Part shown: positions 12,416-24,379 of the stretch, piece by piece | Layout: each line of letters starts with the position of its first letter | Numbering within the stretch: position 1 is the stretch's first letter | DNA from: Limnanthes douglasii subsp. nivea | Taxonomy: Eukaryota > Streptophyta > Magnoliopsida > Brassicales > Limnanthaceae | DNA: 64,000 nucleotides | Direction of reading: 5' to 3' | Assembly (NCBI GenBank): GCA_036936605.1 | Contig: JAUPFV010000005.1 | Coordinates: 79,434,885-79,498,884 of the forward strand | Position numbers and translations under genes: made by a program | The notes under the pieces: model-generated | What the model was told of the DNA's origin: nothing | Database searches by the model: none | The model's input: the letters and a program-made list of their open reading frames with translations, nothing else

Positions 12416-13199
12416 GTCATATGTCATATTTCGAAATATGATTTGGAGGTTTTACACTGTAAAACTCGCTCAACTATTATAAAAAAATTTAATTTTTAAT
12501 TGTTAATTTTTTTATTAATTTTTTATTTTTATTTTTATTCTACCAACCCTAATTTTTTTAAAACTATTTCTAAAAATATTAAATTTCAAATTTGGATTCG
12601 AATATCTTACCTTAGTATAAACTTTTCTATACCATACTTTTTTAATTTTTTTTATAATTTTAGTCATTTTTTTCTGTATATTTTTTTTAAACTTATAACT
12701 ATAAATAAATAAGTTTGTATATCTTTCATTTTTGTATTGGAACCACTTTTAGGGTTTTGAGCCGCCGCATATAAGATGAATGTGGGAGTTACTTTATTGT
12801 TACATTTTCAAGCGCATAAGATGTTGGATCGAGTATTGCATATTTGCAGAGATTCACTGACTGGGAGTGCTAATTAAATAATCCAAAGGCAAATTCTGAA
12901 ATTATCCTTTTTATACACACAAGTTGGAAATAAATAGATTATCAATTTATAAGGTAGCATACTAAAAAAATAGAACGAGAAAAGGTATAGTTTAGTGTTA
13001 AATCCTTTATCTAATAAGGATCCAATGTAAGTTCTATTTCTTTAGATATAAATGCGACTTCTTTTTGTTGCATAATTATGTTTTCTTTTTTTTCATTTTT
13101 CAAAGAAAGGTTTAGTTTTATTTTAATTTTAATTTTCAATTTCATAAAATTGTATTCATACAAAAAAGTTTTATTTTAACTTTTTATTAACAAAAATAT

Positions 13200-13500
13200 T
13201 ACCTATTATAAACAATTCAATCTCTGGAATAGAATGATATCGCCAATTTAGAATTCAAAAGTCTGCAAAAAGTTTTTTAAAAACCACTTAAAAATTATTA
13301 TTTCTTATATATATACTATTAATCTTTTTTATATTTAACCGAGGTCAGAGATTAGATTTTCATACAAAAGTTGGTTGAGTTTGCTCATAACCATCTTATT
13401 TGTAAATTCTAATTAAAAAAAAAATACATGCATACACAATTTTTTTATAAAAATAAAAATTTGATATAAAAATATAAAACATAAAAAAACCTTTTGAGAC
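13200..13500. repeat. Left copy of an old ~300-bp direct duplication
   Basis: Shares with 14290-14580 an ordered set of words, such as CTCATAACCATC / TTCATAACCATC and AAAAATTTGATATAAAAATA, at matching spacing. The copies are about 1.1 kb apart and clearly diverged. No terminal inverted repeats or target duplications were recognised. Confidence 0.55.
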
Positions 13501-14289
13501 TTTTCTTTATCTCTCATTTAAAAAATTTAAAATTTTATTGACACTTAAAAATCATTTTTACCTTTTCATTCCAAAATAAATTCAAAAAGCATTATTAGCA
13601 ACAACACCAATTTTTTATTTCTATCCCTTCTTTCTCTTTTAATTTTTCTCTTTTTTCTCTTTTTCCTCTTTCTATATTTCCATCTTAGCTTTGAGTTATT
13701 TTCATACCCAAGGTCTTTTTGATAAAAAAGTCGAACTTTATTAATTCACACTGATCTATAATTTTAGACAATAACGATAAATATAATTTTTTAATAAAAA
13801 TAAGTATTAGATAATTAAAAATAATAGTATTTTACTATAAATTAAACTTTAATCTGGTATACAAAATTATCTTCTCCCGCTGTATAACTCTCATATCCTA
13901 ATTCGGCTAATAAAATTCACATAGATCAAAATAATAAGAAAAACAGCTAAGTGGAACAAAAACAAAACATATAAATTTTTTTAAAAAAGGAAAACTAAGA
14001 TTTAGAAATAAATGATAAATTAATAAATTTTATGGTTTTTGACAAACTATATTTCATTATAAAAAATAAGAGAAAATGAGAAAAAATGGCGTGGATCTAA
14101 AACAATTTATATTTATAGTCTTTTTTAAAAAAAAAATGAAAAAATAGATGAATTATCCTAAATTAGGTGTGATATTTAAAAAAAAGCGAGATCCAGCAAA
14201 ATCTTGCTGTACCCAATTATACTGATACCAAAAGATTTTATTTTATAATTTCTTTTTGAACAAAAATGATTTATCTACCATAAACCATA

Positions 14290-14580
14290 CGATCTCCGAA
14301 ATTCAGAAAGATATTGACAGCTTTAAATTCAAAAATCCACACCAATTTATTTTTAGTCCATTTATAAAAATTTAATTACTAACTAAAATACATTCTTATT
14401 CTTATTTATATATCATTGACCTCATCTGCATTTGATCGAAATTTAAATTTTGATGCACCTAATAAAAGGTCGACCAACTTATTCATAACCATCCTATTGG
14501 TAACACACACATACACATTTATTTTGCAAAGATAAAAATTTGATATAAAAATATAAAGCATAAAAACCTCTTAAATTCCG
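14290..14580. repeat. Right copy of an old ~300-bp direct duplication
   Basis: Partner of 13200-13500; it ends about 160 bp from the P450 stop codon. The clearest shared stretch is 14472-14575. Confidence 0.55.
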
Positions 14581-14739
14581 AAAAAGTATCAATAAGTCTT
14601 AAATTATCATAAACTCTGTCCTTCCTATGTGTATCCCCAAAATCACTTTTCTTTAGAAAAAAATTGCATACATGATGCAATTGTTCAAAGGTCCAAACCT
14701 TTTTATGAAAGAAAAAAAGAGAAGCCAGATGCTTTGGCT

Positions 14740-17324
14740 TTATGAATCCAAGGGCTTAGCATACACTTGCACTCCATGTTTGGGCTTGATGGTCAGAACA
14801 ACAACAGGAGCATGCCTATAATTCTCTGAAACTGTGAAACTGAACTTCGAGATCATCATTGACAATATTATTTTTGCTTCCATCATTGCAAATGGCTGTC
14901 CAATGCAGTTCCTCGGACCAGACGAAAATGGAAAATAATAACGACTTTGAGCAGTTGCCTTAGACATGAATCTCTCTGGATTGAATTCGTTTGCATCTTC
15001 TCCCCACAATTCTTTGCTGTGATGAATAGCTACCGCTGGGATCCATATCGATAACCCTTTTGGGATGAATAGGTCACTAAGTTGAATGTCTTCGAGCGCC
15101 GTTCGAGGGATGATAGTAGCTGGTGGATATAGCCTTAAGGCTTCATTTATCACTGCAGTTAGCTGTAGTCCAAATAACAATAGTAAAATAAAATCAGAAA
15201 CAATAATTTTAGTTAAAACAAAAAAGTAACCAATGGTTATTTTCATGTCTAACCAACCTGAGATTTATATATATGTTAGGTGCAACCAATGAGCCCAAAC
15301 GGACAATATTATGAAATCAGATTATTCTTACTTATATAAAACGGAATATACGGACACTTTATTTCTCGCAATATTTTGAACTAAAACTTTAGAATATCGA
15401 TTAACTTGACGTACCACGGGGAGCTTAGAGAGCTGATCAACATGAGGAATTCCTCCATCACAGACCTGCTTGACCTCGGCTCGAACTTTGTCTTGCCAAG
15501 AAGGATTAGCGGCTAATAACATGACTGACCATGTCAGCAAATTAGCAGTAGTGTCATGTCCAGCAAAGAAGAAAGTTTTGCATTCATCCATAATTAGCTG
15601 AAGGGTTAAATTAAACCCATCTTTCTTCTTGTTGTTATTCTGCATTTCGTTAAGCAAAACTCCTAATAAATCGCTCCCGAATGAACTCACTCGACCAATC
15701 TCTACGCTATCTTTTCGGGCTTGTATAATCTCCATCAGTAGTCTCTCTACTTCCTTTTTCATTGATTTTATTTTTCTGTTGTACTTGTTTGGAATAAACC
15801 TGTAAAAATTTATAAGAAAATATAGACCACAAAAATGGAATCATTATCAAAAGAATAAAGTGTGTAGATTCAAAAAGTCAATAAATAAATAAATAAATAA
15901 CCAAATTATTAAAAATAGAATACTTTAATTTTCAGTGGTTCAAATATACAAATGAAAATAGTATAATTAGTCATGATTGTGTCTATTTAATTACTATATT
16001 TTGATTTCGTGCAAGAAAAAAAAAGTTCTAAAATAAAAAATGTTTCAAAAGGTTTATCTAATTTATTATATGTTTTAAGTTATATCTTCACCTTGTGCGT
16101 TATTTTATTATTTTGCCGTTTTCAACCGAAATATGTAGAAATTTTATTTATAAAAAATGCAATATTAAATAAATTATTTTCGGAAATTTACCTGCTACCG
16201 GGAAGAAAGAGATGTCGAGTAGACTGAGCACAAAGAGGTTGTAACGCAGTAATTAAATTGAAAATTCTTTTCCCTTTCTCAAAACTACTACCAAATTCTG
16301 TTCTTGATATAATATCGGCAGTCAATTGAGCCATATACTCTCCTATTTCGATCTCTTTCTCTCCCGATTTCGATTCTCTTTCGATTTTCTCGATTACTTC
16401 GGTAGTACATTCCACCATATATCCGGTAAATTTCTGTTCAAAACAAATATAATAATTATAGTCAATAATAAAAAATAAATTCTAACCTTTTTTTCTATCT
16501 TTTAATACATTATTTTTGGTAAGTACCTTGAGTTTGTCAAATGTGAATGCCGGTTGCGCAATATGGCGCTGATGGTACCATTCTTGACCATTAGCCATCA
16601 ATAAACCTCGACCGATGAAGCTTTTAGTTCCTTCGCGTTGTAGCCACGATCTACCCGACGCAAGATTGTGTTTCGACGACAAGAGTTCTTTGATAAGTTC
16701 GGTCTCCATCAAACACATTCGTGGCTCAAATCCATTCCAATACATAAATCTTTTTCCTGCCATTCATATTTCATTTTATATACAAGATTGGAATTTTTTT
16801 TGGTGTATATAAAAATATTTTCAAATTTTTAATAAAAAGATATTATATGAAAACAACGTGAATAAAGAGAAAAGAAAAGGGTCGGTATAAAATAAAAGTT
16901 ATACCATAATTATTATAAAATATGAGATTTTTAATATCTAAATACTGGACTAAACATAAATTCATGATGAGGAGCTTATGATTTACTAACTATAAAAAAA
17001 CATACCATATTTTTCAGACCAAACGGCGAAGTGAGGTGCGAGTCGATAAACGACGTCGTGGTTGATAGAATCCATGTCTTTAGAAGTTGCTTGAGAGATT
17101 AAAGAAGCGACATCTGAAATGTTGCCGGTGAGAAGGCGTGGTTTAGGGCCACGCACACCTTGTTTGTGCATAATTCGCTTGATGCGCAATGGTGTTATCA
17201 AGTAATACGAGATTGCATCAAATGCAACTTTAGACAACAAAGACAGTAAAATGACTATCAAAGTTGTCGCTACCACCATGCCCGTACCCATTTCTCTGAC
17301 AAAAGGAATCATCATACTCATCAT
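14740..17324 (-). CDS. CYP735A: Cytochrome P450, CYP735A-type cytokinin trans-hydroxylase
   Basis: Five exons give 532 codons: 17324-17006, 16756-16527, 16433-16192, 15799-15415 and 15162-14740. All four introns are GT-AG (249, 93, 392 and 252 bp) and every junction keeps frame. Residues 15-36 form the N-terminal ER membrane anchor, followed by the basic linker TPLRIKRIM. P450 signatures: C-helix WYHQR, I-helix AGHDTT (343-348), ExxR in NEALRLYPP (399-402), NPERF (453-457), heme loop FSSGPRNCIG with Cys478. Overall similarity, including RSWLQREGTK and the C-terminal TIKPKHGVQV, points to CYP735A in the CYP72 clan. Those enzymes hydroxylate the isopentenyl side chain of cytokinin nucleotides to give trans-zeatin forms. 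No stop or frameshift is seen. A more upstream or downstream Met among the first 16 residues could be the true start. Another CYP72-clan member is a less likely alternative. Confidence 0.88.
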
Positions 17325-17420
17325 AATGAAAAGAAAGCTTGGGATGAGTAAGAGTGTCTTGTCTTGTGGGTGTGAGAGAGAAAGAAAGAAAGAGATGGTT
17401 TAGTGGTGGTAATGAAATGG

Positions 17421-17429
17421 TATTTATAG
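17421..17429 (-). promoter_or_regulatory. TATA box of the P450 gene
   Basis: Minus-strand CTATAAATA, about 97 bp upstream of the ATG. A start site about 25-30 bases downstream would leave a CT-rich 5' leader of about 65-75 bases (17330-17395). A degenerate copy of this promoter segment occurs at 21050-21165. Confidence 0.7.
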
Positions 17430-18537
17430 ATAATTTGGTGGTATTAGTTGGTGGTAAGCAAAATATATCTCTAGACTTTTGTAATTATGGTAATTATTAT
17501 TATTTTTTACTATACTTCAGTCCTTTACCATTTTGTTTTTATTTTTTACTTAAAAAAATATATTTAATACTTTACTCATTCCAATTTAATTTTAGGCAAC
17601 TAAAGCCAATATACTCGATTTAATCCTTCATTATCAATAAATTTCAAATTTCTTTGTTTGTTTAATTTTGTATTCAATAGGTTATAAGATTAAACTGGAA
17701 GATTTAAAACATAAATGGTGTGAATTAAAATACATGGTGAAAACAGAAGAACATAAACTTTTATTAAAACCTTAAATGGCAAAATAATGTTACAAAATAG
17801 TTCAAAGAAATTGACCCATATAAAATTTGTACATTTTCCTATCCGATTTTTCTTGATTGATCAATATTAATTTAATAAAATAATAAAAGTTTTAGTAAAA
17901 ATCAATTAATATATAAAAGTGAAATAAGAACTAATATAAAAGTATGGTGAATTATAAATATTAGGAGACTTATTTAAAGGATGGTTAGAAAAGGGCCTTT
18001 TCGCATTTTTTTAATTCAAATTTGAAAAATTTAAAAAAGAATATTTTCAGTGATGTCGTTGATTCAAATTAATCTAAAATAAAAAAAGAATTTATAAATT
18101 TTACCCTAAATCTTAATATTTTTTATTTTTACATTGACATTTTACAACCCAAACACAAAAAAACTACCACAAAAGTACTAAACAAAAGAATAAGTAGGAT
18201 ATACGAAAAAATGTACGTCTTTTTCGATGATTTGGTGGAGGAGAATGCATATTGAATGAAGGTAATGTTTTAACTTTAATTTCTATTTTCATACGTCTTA
18301 TACGATGAACGACGTGATTTTCACATACACGCACGACCATGAATCATATTTCGTAAATTTTCACGCACCCAAAATTTTGGAGTCACACTTCTTCATGCAA
18401 CCATGATGCTTTTCTTGTCGCACGATATATGCGAACATATTAAAAAATTTATTTATGCTATGTGATTGTTTAAATATCATGTTTTCATAATATATATTGA
18501 TATTCATTGTATGATGAACCAAGCCAACAACCATATA
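17430..18537. other. Upstream flank of the P450 gene, no gene seen
   Basis: AT-rich DNA with no supported coding region. Regulatory sites of the P450 may lie here, but none can be assigned by eye. A short segment near 18205-18245 could encode FFDDLVEEN and may be the displaced start of the Mutator-like fragment that follows. Confidence 0.5.
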
Positions 18538-19057
18538 TGATGGTTGATTACGTAAAAATCTTCAGAACCGATATGTTATTTATGAAAGTGGAATTGGATG
18601 CTTTTATGAATGAAAAATCAAAGAAGATTAAATTCGTAACCATTACAAAGCTAGATTAGATTACATTTGCGAGAGGTACGATATTTTCGTATCAAAAGCA
18701 ACCCCCGCAACTTCGAGAAAGAGAAAGTGTATGACGAATAAATGTAATTATCTCTTTCAATTAAAAGGGCATCTGATTGACGTACTAGCTATGCAATGAC
18801 GTTTGGAAGTTATAAACGATAAACAAAATCACGAAACTTATGTTCGCTTAGCTAGTCATTCCCGCGCTTGTAGGCTAAAACCGAATGAAGATGAACTAGT
18901 TCGTAGCTTATCATTCCTTGGTTCGCGTCCTAGGAAGATATATAGTGGTTTGAAGAATAATAACCCGAAGAATATTTCGAACATGCGTGCAATCTACAAT
19001 TTTCGCAAAAAACATCGGGATGTTGAGCACGAAGGACAAACTCAAATGCAATACTAG
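18538..19057 (+). pseudogene. Mutator-like (MULE) transposase fragment, N-terminal part
   Basis: Translated pieces follow the order of plant MULE transposases: an acidic N-terminal stretch with FMNEKSKK, a Cys-containing DNA-binding part (CNYLFQLKGHLIDVL), then NHETYVRLASHSRACRLKPNE and the IYNFRKKHR...TQMQ segment that precedes the catalytic domain in intact proteins. Stops interrupt it (for example after the Lys-Leu-Asp near 18657 and before 18803). At about 19057 it stops abruptly and opposite-strand plant-mobile-domain sequence begins, so the catalytic DDE part is absent. Family assignment is by remembered motif order. Confidence 0.65.
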
Positions 19058-19059
19058 CG

Positions 19060-19829
19060 TAACCAACTCGGATGGTCGTACACCAAGCATACTAGCGTAT
19101 GTTATGCACCTCTCTGTCTCATCATCCAAAGACAGAATGTCGAAAGCCATATCTGTAATGGGCAATCCGATGATAACGTGGACGTCGTTGAAAGTGATGG
19201 TCATCTCACCGAATGAGAAGTAAAATGAATACGTCTCCTCATGTCATCACTCAAGCAAAACCTCTATCAGGTGGACGTTGGTATACCAATGAGATAGTGC
19301 GTTGATAATGGGCCTAAATATCATCTCCTTGACCTTAGCCGGTCCCCTTGTCTGATGCATCGGGTCCCACTTACGGAGACAATCGTACATAAAAAAGCAA
19401 CGTAAGTTGACTCTCACCTGCAATATGTATAAAAAACAAAAACCGTAAATCTAATTTTTTTTTATTAAGATTAAGTTAAAAGTAAATAATAAAGTTGTTT
19501 ATTACAAAAAATCAAATCTTCGTGGTATACACTATACACCTCGTGTAGGGCATAACTGGATAAATACCAGAGACGTGGGGCAAGACAACGTCGAACTCCG
19601 TATCCACCTTAGGTGCGGCTTGTGAAGATGAACTTGCACCGCTGTTTCCAGCCGCAACCAACCAACGTGATGGTTGGTATCGTCCGCTACACGACCACGC
19701 CGCAAGAATTGTTTTGTACGAGTGCCCGACAAGAGTTCCTTTGTAGAGACAATATCCATAGAAACAGGTGTATGGGAGGGATGTCTCGTGACCACGCTGC
19801 TTCTTAGCAGTCATTTTAGTACGAATCAT
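19060..19829 (-). pseudogene. Plant mobile domain (PMD/MAIN-like) pseudogene
   Basis: The part 19420-19060 encodes a PMD-type segment with GEMTITFNDVHVIIGLPI, the best-conserved motif of this domain, preceded by a region resembling the usual 'H.L..L...W..ETH.FHF' stretch but broken by two adjacent TGA codons near 19240. A candidate acceptor (TATTGCAG) lies at about 19426. The upstream exon begins with MIRTKMTAKK at 19829, a common start for this family, and runs to 19512 with a probable frameshift. A possible 5' exon with donor AG|GTATGTC lies near 20400 and a TATA-like TATAAGGT at 20537-20544. PMD proteins occur in MULE and gypsy elements and in the host MAIN/MAIL genes; this copy is most likely transposon-derived and dead. 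It ends at the junction with the MULE fragment. Confidence 0.6.
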
Positions 19830-20029
19830 CCCCGGAAAAAAAATACCAAAAATGAAATAAATGAAAATAAATACCAACAACTTGTAATAAAACAAAATTC
19901 TAATAAAACGAATTGTACATTTAAATGTAAAAAAATAGTGCAATTAGATAAATAAAAACAAATATGTAGATGACATAAAGAATCAAGTAGTTCTACAAAG
20001 TTTCATACAAAACATTTAATTATGGGTAA

Positions 20030-20165
20030 CTGTGTCGCATGCGATTCTGGGTAAGGCCAGTCACATGCAACCCAGTTATATACTGTTGCGTGCGACACTT
20101 ATCTTTCCTGTTTGCATGACCTATGCGATAAACACTATGCGTGTTGCACATGTCGTGCGACGAGC
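20030..20165. repeat. Cluster of short palindromic TGTCGCATGCGA-type motifs
   Basis: Within about 135 bp there are several variants of one GC-rich palindromic word: TGTCGCATGCGA, TGTTGCGTGCGACA, TATGCGTGTTGCAC and TGTCGTGCGACG, in otherwise AT-rich DNA. They lie upstream of the PMD coding part, in its presumed 5' intron or leader. Confidence 0.6.
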
Positions 20166-20564
20166 ACCATTCGAAATTTGAAACCCTAGATCCCTAGATA
20201 CTGAAACATTCTTCTATAAATCAAAACGAAAACACAGATCCGCATATAACAAACAACCTTACGCTATCAGTTTAACATACAAACAACTACAATTATGCCA
20301 AAATCCAAGTGTTAAAACCAGATTATAAAATCTACTATATTCTACAACATTTAGACAATGAAATCAAGAAAACAAATTAGAGTAAGAGAATTGTATGACA
20401 TACCTCTATCTTGTTGTGACTTTGGATTATTGAAAGAAGCTGCTTTGGTTTTCGGGTGGTTTAGGGTTGTTGAGAGGTTTTGAGAGTTTAAAAGAGAAAA
20501 AATGAAGAGGGAGGGATGGTGAGAGATCCATCAAGTACCTTATACACTTTATTTTTTACGAGGA

Positions 20565-21049
20565 TAACTTAGTCCAAAATTAGATGAGAGATCTATCAAT
20601 TAGGTGTAGGATCCAACTGTGTAAGATCCAACAACATATGATTTTTTTAATTTGTCCCATTTATCAATTGGTTAACAAAAATCTATATATGAGTCAATAA
20701 TCATTTGATAATTTTATTGACCATTTGTATTGCGGCCCAAAATCATCTAATTATTACGATGGTCCAAACAATATTTATTAATTATCTAGTGATTAAGATA
20801 GTTCAAAAATATCGTATAGGTATTTTGACAATTTTTTAACCATTTTCCGACCTAAATTATATATTTATTAAGGTAGTCTAAATGATTATAAAATATGTTT
20901 TTTACATCTAAATAATATTTAGGTAAAAAACAATACCTTGCAATTTTTATTTACAATTTTCAAGTAAAAAAATCAATTGATTTTTAAAATTATCACCAAA
21001 TTTATATATTAATGTTATTTTTTTAAATGTGACAAGTTTTTAATATAGT
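20565..21049. other. AT-rich spacer, no gene seen
   Basis: No coding or RNA feature was recognised between the PMD promoter-like region and the duplicated P450 promoter fragment. Confidence 0.5.
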
Positions 21050-21165
21050 GTTCGTGAAAGAAAAAAAGAGATTGTTTAGTGGATGGTAATGAAATACTAT
21101 TTATATATAATTTGATGGTATTAGTTGGTGGTAATAAAAAATATTCTTTTAGACTTGTTCAAATT
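21050..21165 (-). repeat. Duplicated fragment of the P450 promoter and 5' leader
   Basis: Matches 17372-17490 in order and spacing: an A/G-rich leader, GATTGTTTAGTGG (compare GATGGTTTAGTGG), GGTAATGAAAT, the TATA region, and an exact 19-mer TGGTATTAGTTGGTGGTAA (21116-21134 and 17439-17457). It has the same orientation as the gene promoter, 3.7 kb further upstream. No P450 coding sequence follows it. Confidence 0.8.
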
Positions 21166-21599
21166 AATCCAAGTTTCATTTAATTAAAGAACTATCATCA
21201 ATGAAAGAAAACACTCAAAATGTATAATAAGTTCACCCAAAACCCAAAACAACTTATTTTACTAATTTCACCCAAAAAATACTTTGATTTAGTATATCAA
21301 ACCTCGTATTGCTAAACATTTATGAAGTTTTTGAAAAACTTATTGAACATTCAAACATTTAAAAGAACATTCATACTTTCATAAAAAAAATTCCAACTTC
21401 TAAAAAAATACAAGATTAAACATGAGTCAACCAGAATTAGGAATTGACATGGAGGAGCTACTATCCCCGGAGATAGAGGAGGGGCTTCTCTAGCCGGAAT
21501 ATGAGGTTTGTTAGTCAGAAAAGGTAATGGCGTTCTAAGTGTTATTAATTTTTTTTTAGTTCTGGAGCATCTTCGCACCACCACTGGTTCTTGTGCCTA

Positions 21600-22420
21600 T
21601 GAAGTAGTGGCACACGTGGCGTATGACCAACAGCTTTATGGCCATACACCATAGATTCAGAACCCCTAAAGCGGTGGTGTATGAACGCAAAACAGTCCAT
21701 CTTGTGAACCATTGGTTCACAATTCTGTTTTCACTGATTTTAATGATGTTTGTTTATTTACTTACTTTGATTTGTGTTTTTGAAATTCGATTTCTACCGG
21801 TTTTATTAGTTTTTGTTTACTTACTTACTTTGATTTGTTTTTTTTGAAATTCGTTATTGCAGGCACGGATGATACAGATTGATAGAAGATTATAGTACAG
21901 ACTATGCTCAAATATTCTTTGAATGCAAGAGATAAACGATTAAGTTAGTTCAAATTATTATTTTAAAATTAAATAAGAAACAATTGGAATTTATGTGATT
22001 TTAAGAGATTAAAGTTCATATTTAAACAAAAATTATGACATATACGAACATTTTTATTAAATAAAGTTTAAATAATTATTATTTACGATACTATATACAA
22101 AATAGTTCATTAATATATGTATTTTTAGAAATATTGTGAGAAATACAGGAATGAAGATATCCCATCCCGTGATGGAAGAGAGTCTGGACTCCTTCGAGGA
22201 TGTCATTCTAATGGAATTTTCTTCTTTCATAATAAATTGGGTCCACACCAATCATCGCTTCATACTGATAAAATTTTGTTTTAGAGGATTTGAGAGAATA
22301 CTTGAGGAGAACCCAACCAAGGTGAAAGCCCATAAAGTATTTTTTTACATGTTTGTGCAAAATCGGGGTTTGGTTATCCCTGTACCGAATTCTAGTTGAA
22401 TTATTTTAGCTCATGTAGAT
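21600..22420 (+). other. Unassigned stretch with possible exon structure
   Basis: Two frames on the plus strand, 21623-21847 and 22136-22399, are separated by a candidate splice acceptor (TTATTGCAG near 21863). They encode a peptide with MKISHPVMEES..FEDVILMEF and one ending VQNRGLVIPVPNSS. No known family is recognised. A 44-bp local duplication (about 21746-21790 and 21812-21855, core CTTACTTTGATTTGT) is present inside it. It may be a decayed host exon, a transposon fragment or chance. Confidence 0.25.
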
Positions 22421-23469
22421 GCATCTGAAGCAAGTGTTGACCAATGGTTTTAACTTGGTAGTGGCCTCAAGTGTCAGTTCACCGAAAAAATCCCAACTAC
22501 CTCTTGCTACTTAATATATATAAGGTGTTGACCTATTAAACTCAAAGAAACTGTAAATCACTCACTTTTCTTCATCAAAGGTAAATATAAGACACACTGA
22601 TCTCTACAATAACCCACAATTACAAGGCACTGACCCTTGAAATGTAAGTCAGAATCATATTCCAATACTTTTAATTGACATTTATAGAAATGCACTATTG
22701 GTTCGTATTAGAAAAATGTAATTATAAGATGAGCATGTATGTTTCCAAAGTATCTATATCATTTTCTTGAGTTAGTAAAAATGGAAAAAACATAAATTTA
22801 TCATATTTGGAAAGTTTGCACATGCGAACTAAAGGAAATAGCACTATGCATTGTCAAGACCAAGGCAATGTGCACACCCAGGGCACTCACCATTAGACGT
22901 AATAAAAACACAACCCCATAAGGGGTGCTACATCTGCAGAATGAGTCGCGAGTCCACACATGCCGTGACACATACCCCGTTAGTCAATTCAATTTCTAGG
23001 TAAGATAAGGTAGAGCCTTTAAAGCTGAAGATAGTCGAGGATAAACAGACCTATCTTAACTGCTCCACTTAAGTAATAAAGATATGAGAACGAGGTCAAC
23101 CGAGCAAAGCATAACCAACGAAAGTAGTGAGGCAAAGAAAATAGAAAGTTAAGGAAATGGTATCAACATAAAAGAATGACAAAATAAAGTGGAATACATA
23201 TAAACATATGAGGCTCGAATTATCGAAGAAACAAGGGAGGAATGTGCTCGATGGCACGAGTGGACTAGAACCAGAATAAACACCCCATGATTTAGGAACT
23301 TATTTGACGTAAAATATATTGCGAAAGAGAAAAAACATATTTTTAGTTCAAAATTTTGTTTTTTGATCTTATTCTAGTTTGATACTAAGCGATATATTTT
23401 CTCTAAGTTTTATTCAATTGATGAATTTTGTCCCATTTATTAATATTTAGATCATTCTAATTTTTTTTC
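22421..23469. other. Spacer with probable old retroelement debris
   Basis: A TATA-like TTAATATATATAAGGTG near 22510 and a less AT-rich stretch at 22820-23280 (with GGGCACTCACCATTAGACG) suggest remnants of an LTR element. No coding domain could be read on either strand, so no family is assigned. Confidence 0.35.
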
Positions 23470-23960
23470 TAAAAAAGAGTACTTTTTAATTTTAAAAAAT
23501 AACATGTTAGAAATAACTAAATAACACACAAATTTGTATGTGGTTGTTTTGTGGTATTTATTACTATATATATAAATAACTAGTATAATATTCGACTTAG
23601 CTATATATTCATTACGGGTTTTCTTAAAAATATTTTATTCTGTATGGTTTGAGACCAACATAGAAAATATACAACTAGGCTTAACCTATTGTAGTTGAAA
23701 ACATATTCTTTTTATTTCTAAAGTTTGTATCTTTCTAATTTTCATCCAATCATAATTGTTGATGGTATTGTTTTTGTGTTATATGGTAGTTTGATCATTA
23801 TGATTGATCATAATAGGAAACAAGGAGTCCAAATTCCAAAAAAATAAAATAGTAGTGTCGAGTGGATAATACAGAATAATAAATTACTAGTTAGTGAGAT
23901 ATTTAACTGATTGAATAATTGTTCAAGTGAGTTTATGAATAATTATTTAACAACTTTTAT
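23470..23960 (+). repeat. Left copy of a ~500-bp direct duplication
   Basis: Aligns with 24380-24890 over its length. Shared words include GAGACCAACATA, CTTAACCTATT, TCTGATCATTATG / TTTGATCATTATG with TTGATCATA, and a TTACTA...TAGTGAG segment. The copies are about 900 bp apart and moderately diverged. Confidence 0.7.
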
Positions 23961-24379
23961 AGTGTTATAATATAGTCTTTGACCTTTTCGGACCTAAGAT
24001 ATTTTATATATGGAGAAGATGAATCCATGAGCAAGAGTAAGGATTTGACCTAATTATTGTATAGAATCATACAAATTATGCCCTTATTAGTAGCGTCCAT
24101 AGTCCTTGTAAGCTGTTGGAAAGAGGACTAGATTTTAGTACTATCTATGAACCAAGCCAAACTAAATTGTTGGACGTATTATGAAGTCGGTTTGCCAATT
24201 GTATCGGTGAGTCAAACATATTTAGTATTGACGTGACGAACGAACGAGCCAAAGTTTTTAAAGTCTTCAAGGTTTGCTACATTCCAATCCCTGTCTCGTT
24301 AAAACTCTCATAGACCAGAACCTCATTGTAAAATAAATAAGTCTATTTTATTGATAGAAAAAAATAATACAAGAACATT

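Larger units (their letters stand above)
12416..14739. other. AT-rich spacer, no gene seen
   Basis: Runs of A and T dominate and no frame with protein similarity was found. It contains a diverged direct duplication (about 13200-13500 and 14290-14580), listed separately. The right end is the 3' flank of the P450 gene. Confidence 0.6.

Noticed and set aside
19512..19955. Two overlapping plus-strand frames across the PMD exon
   Set aside because: Shadows of the minus-strand PMD exon, which starts with the family-typical MIRTK.
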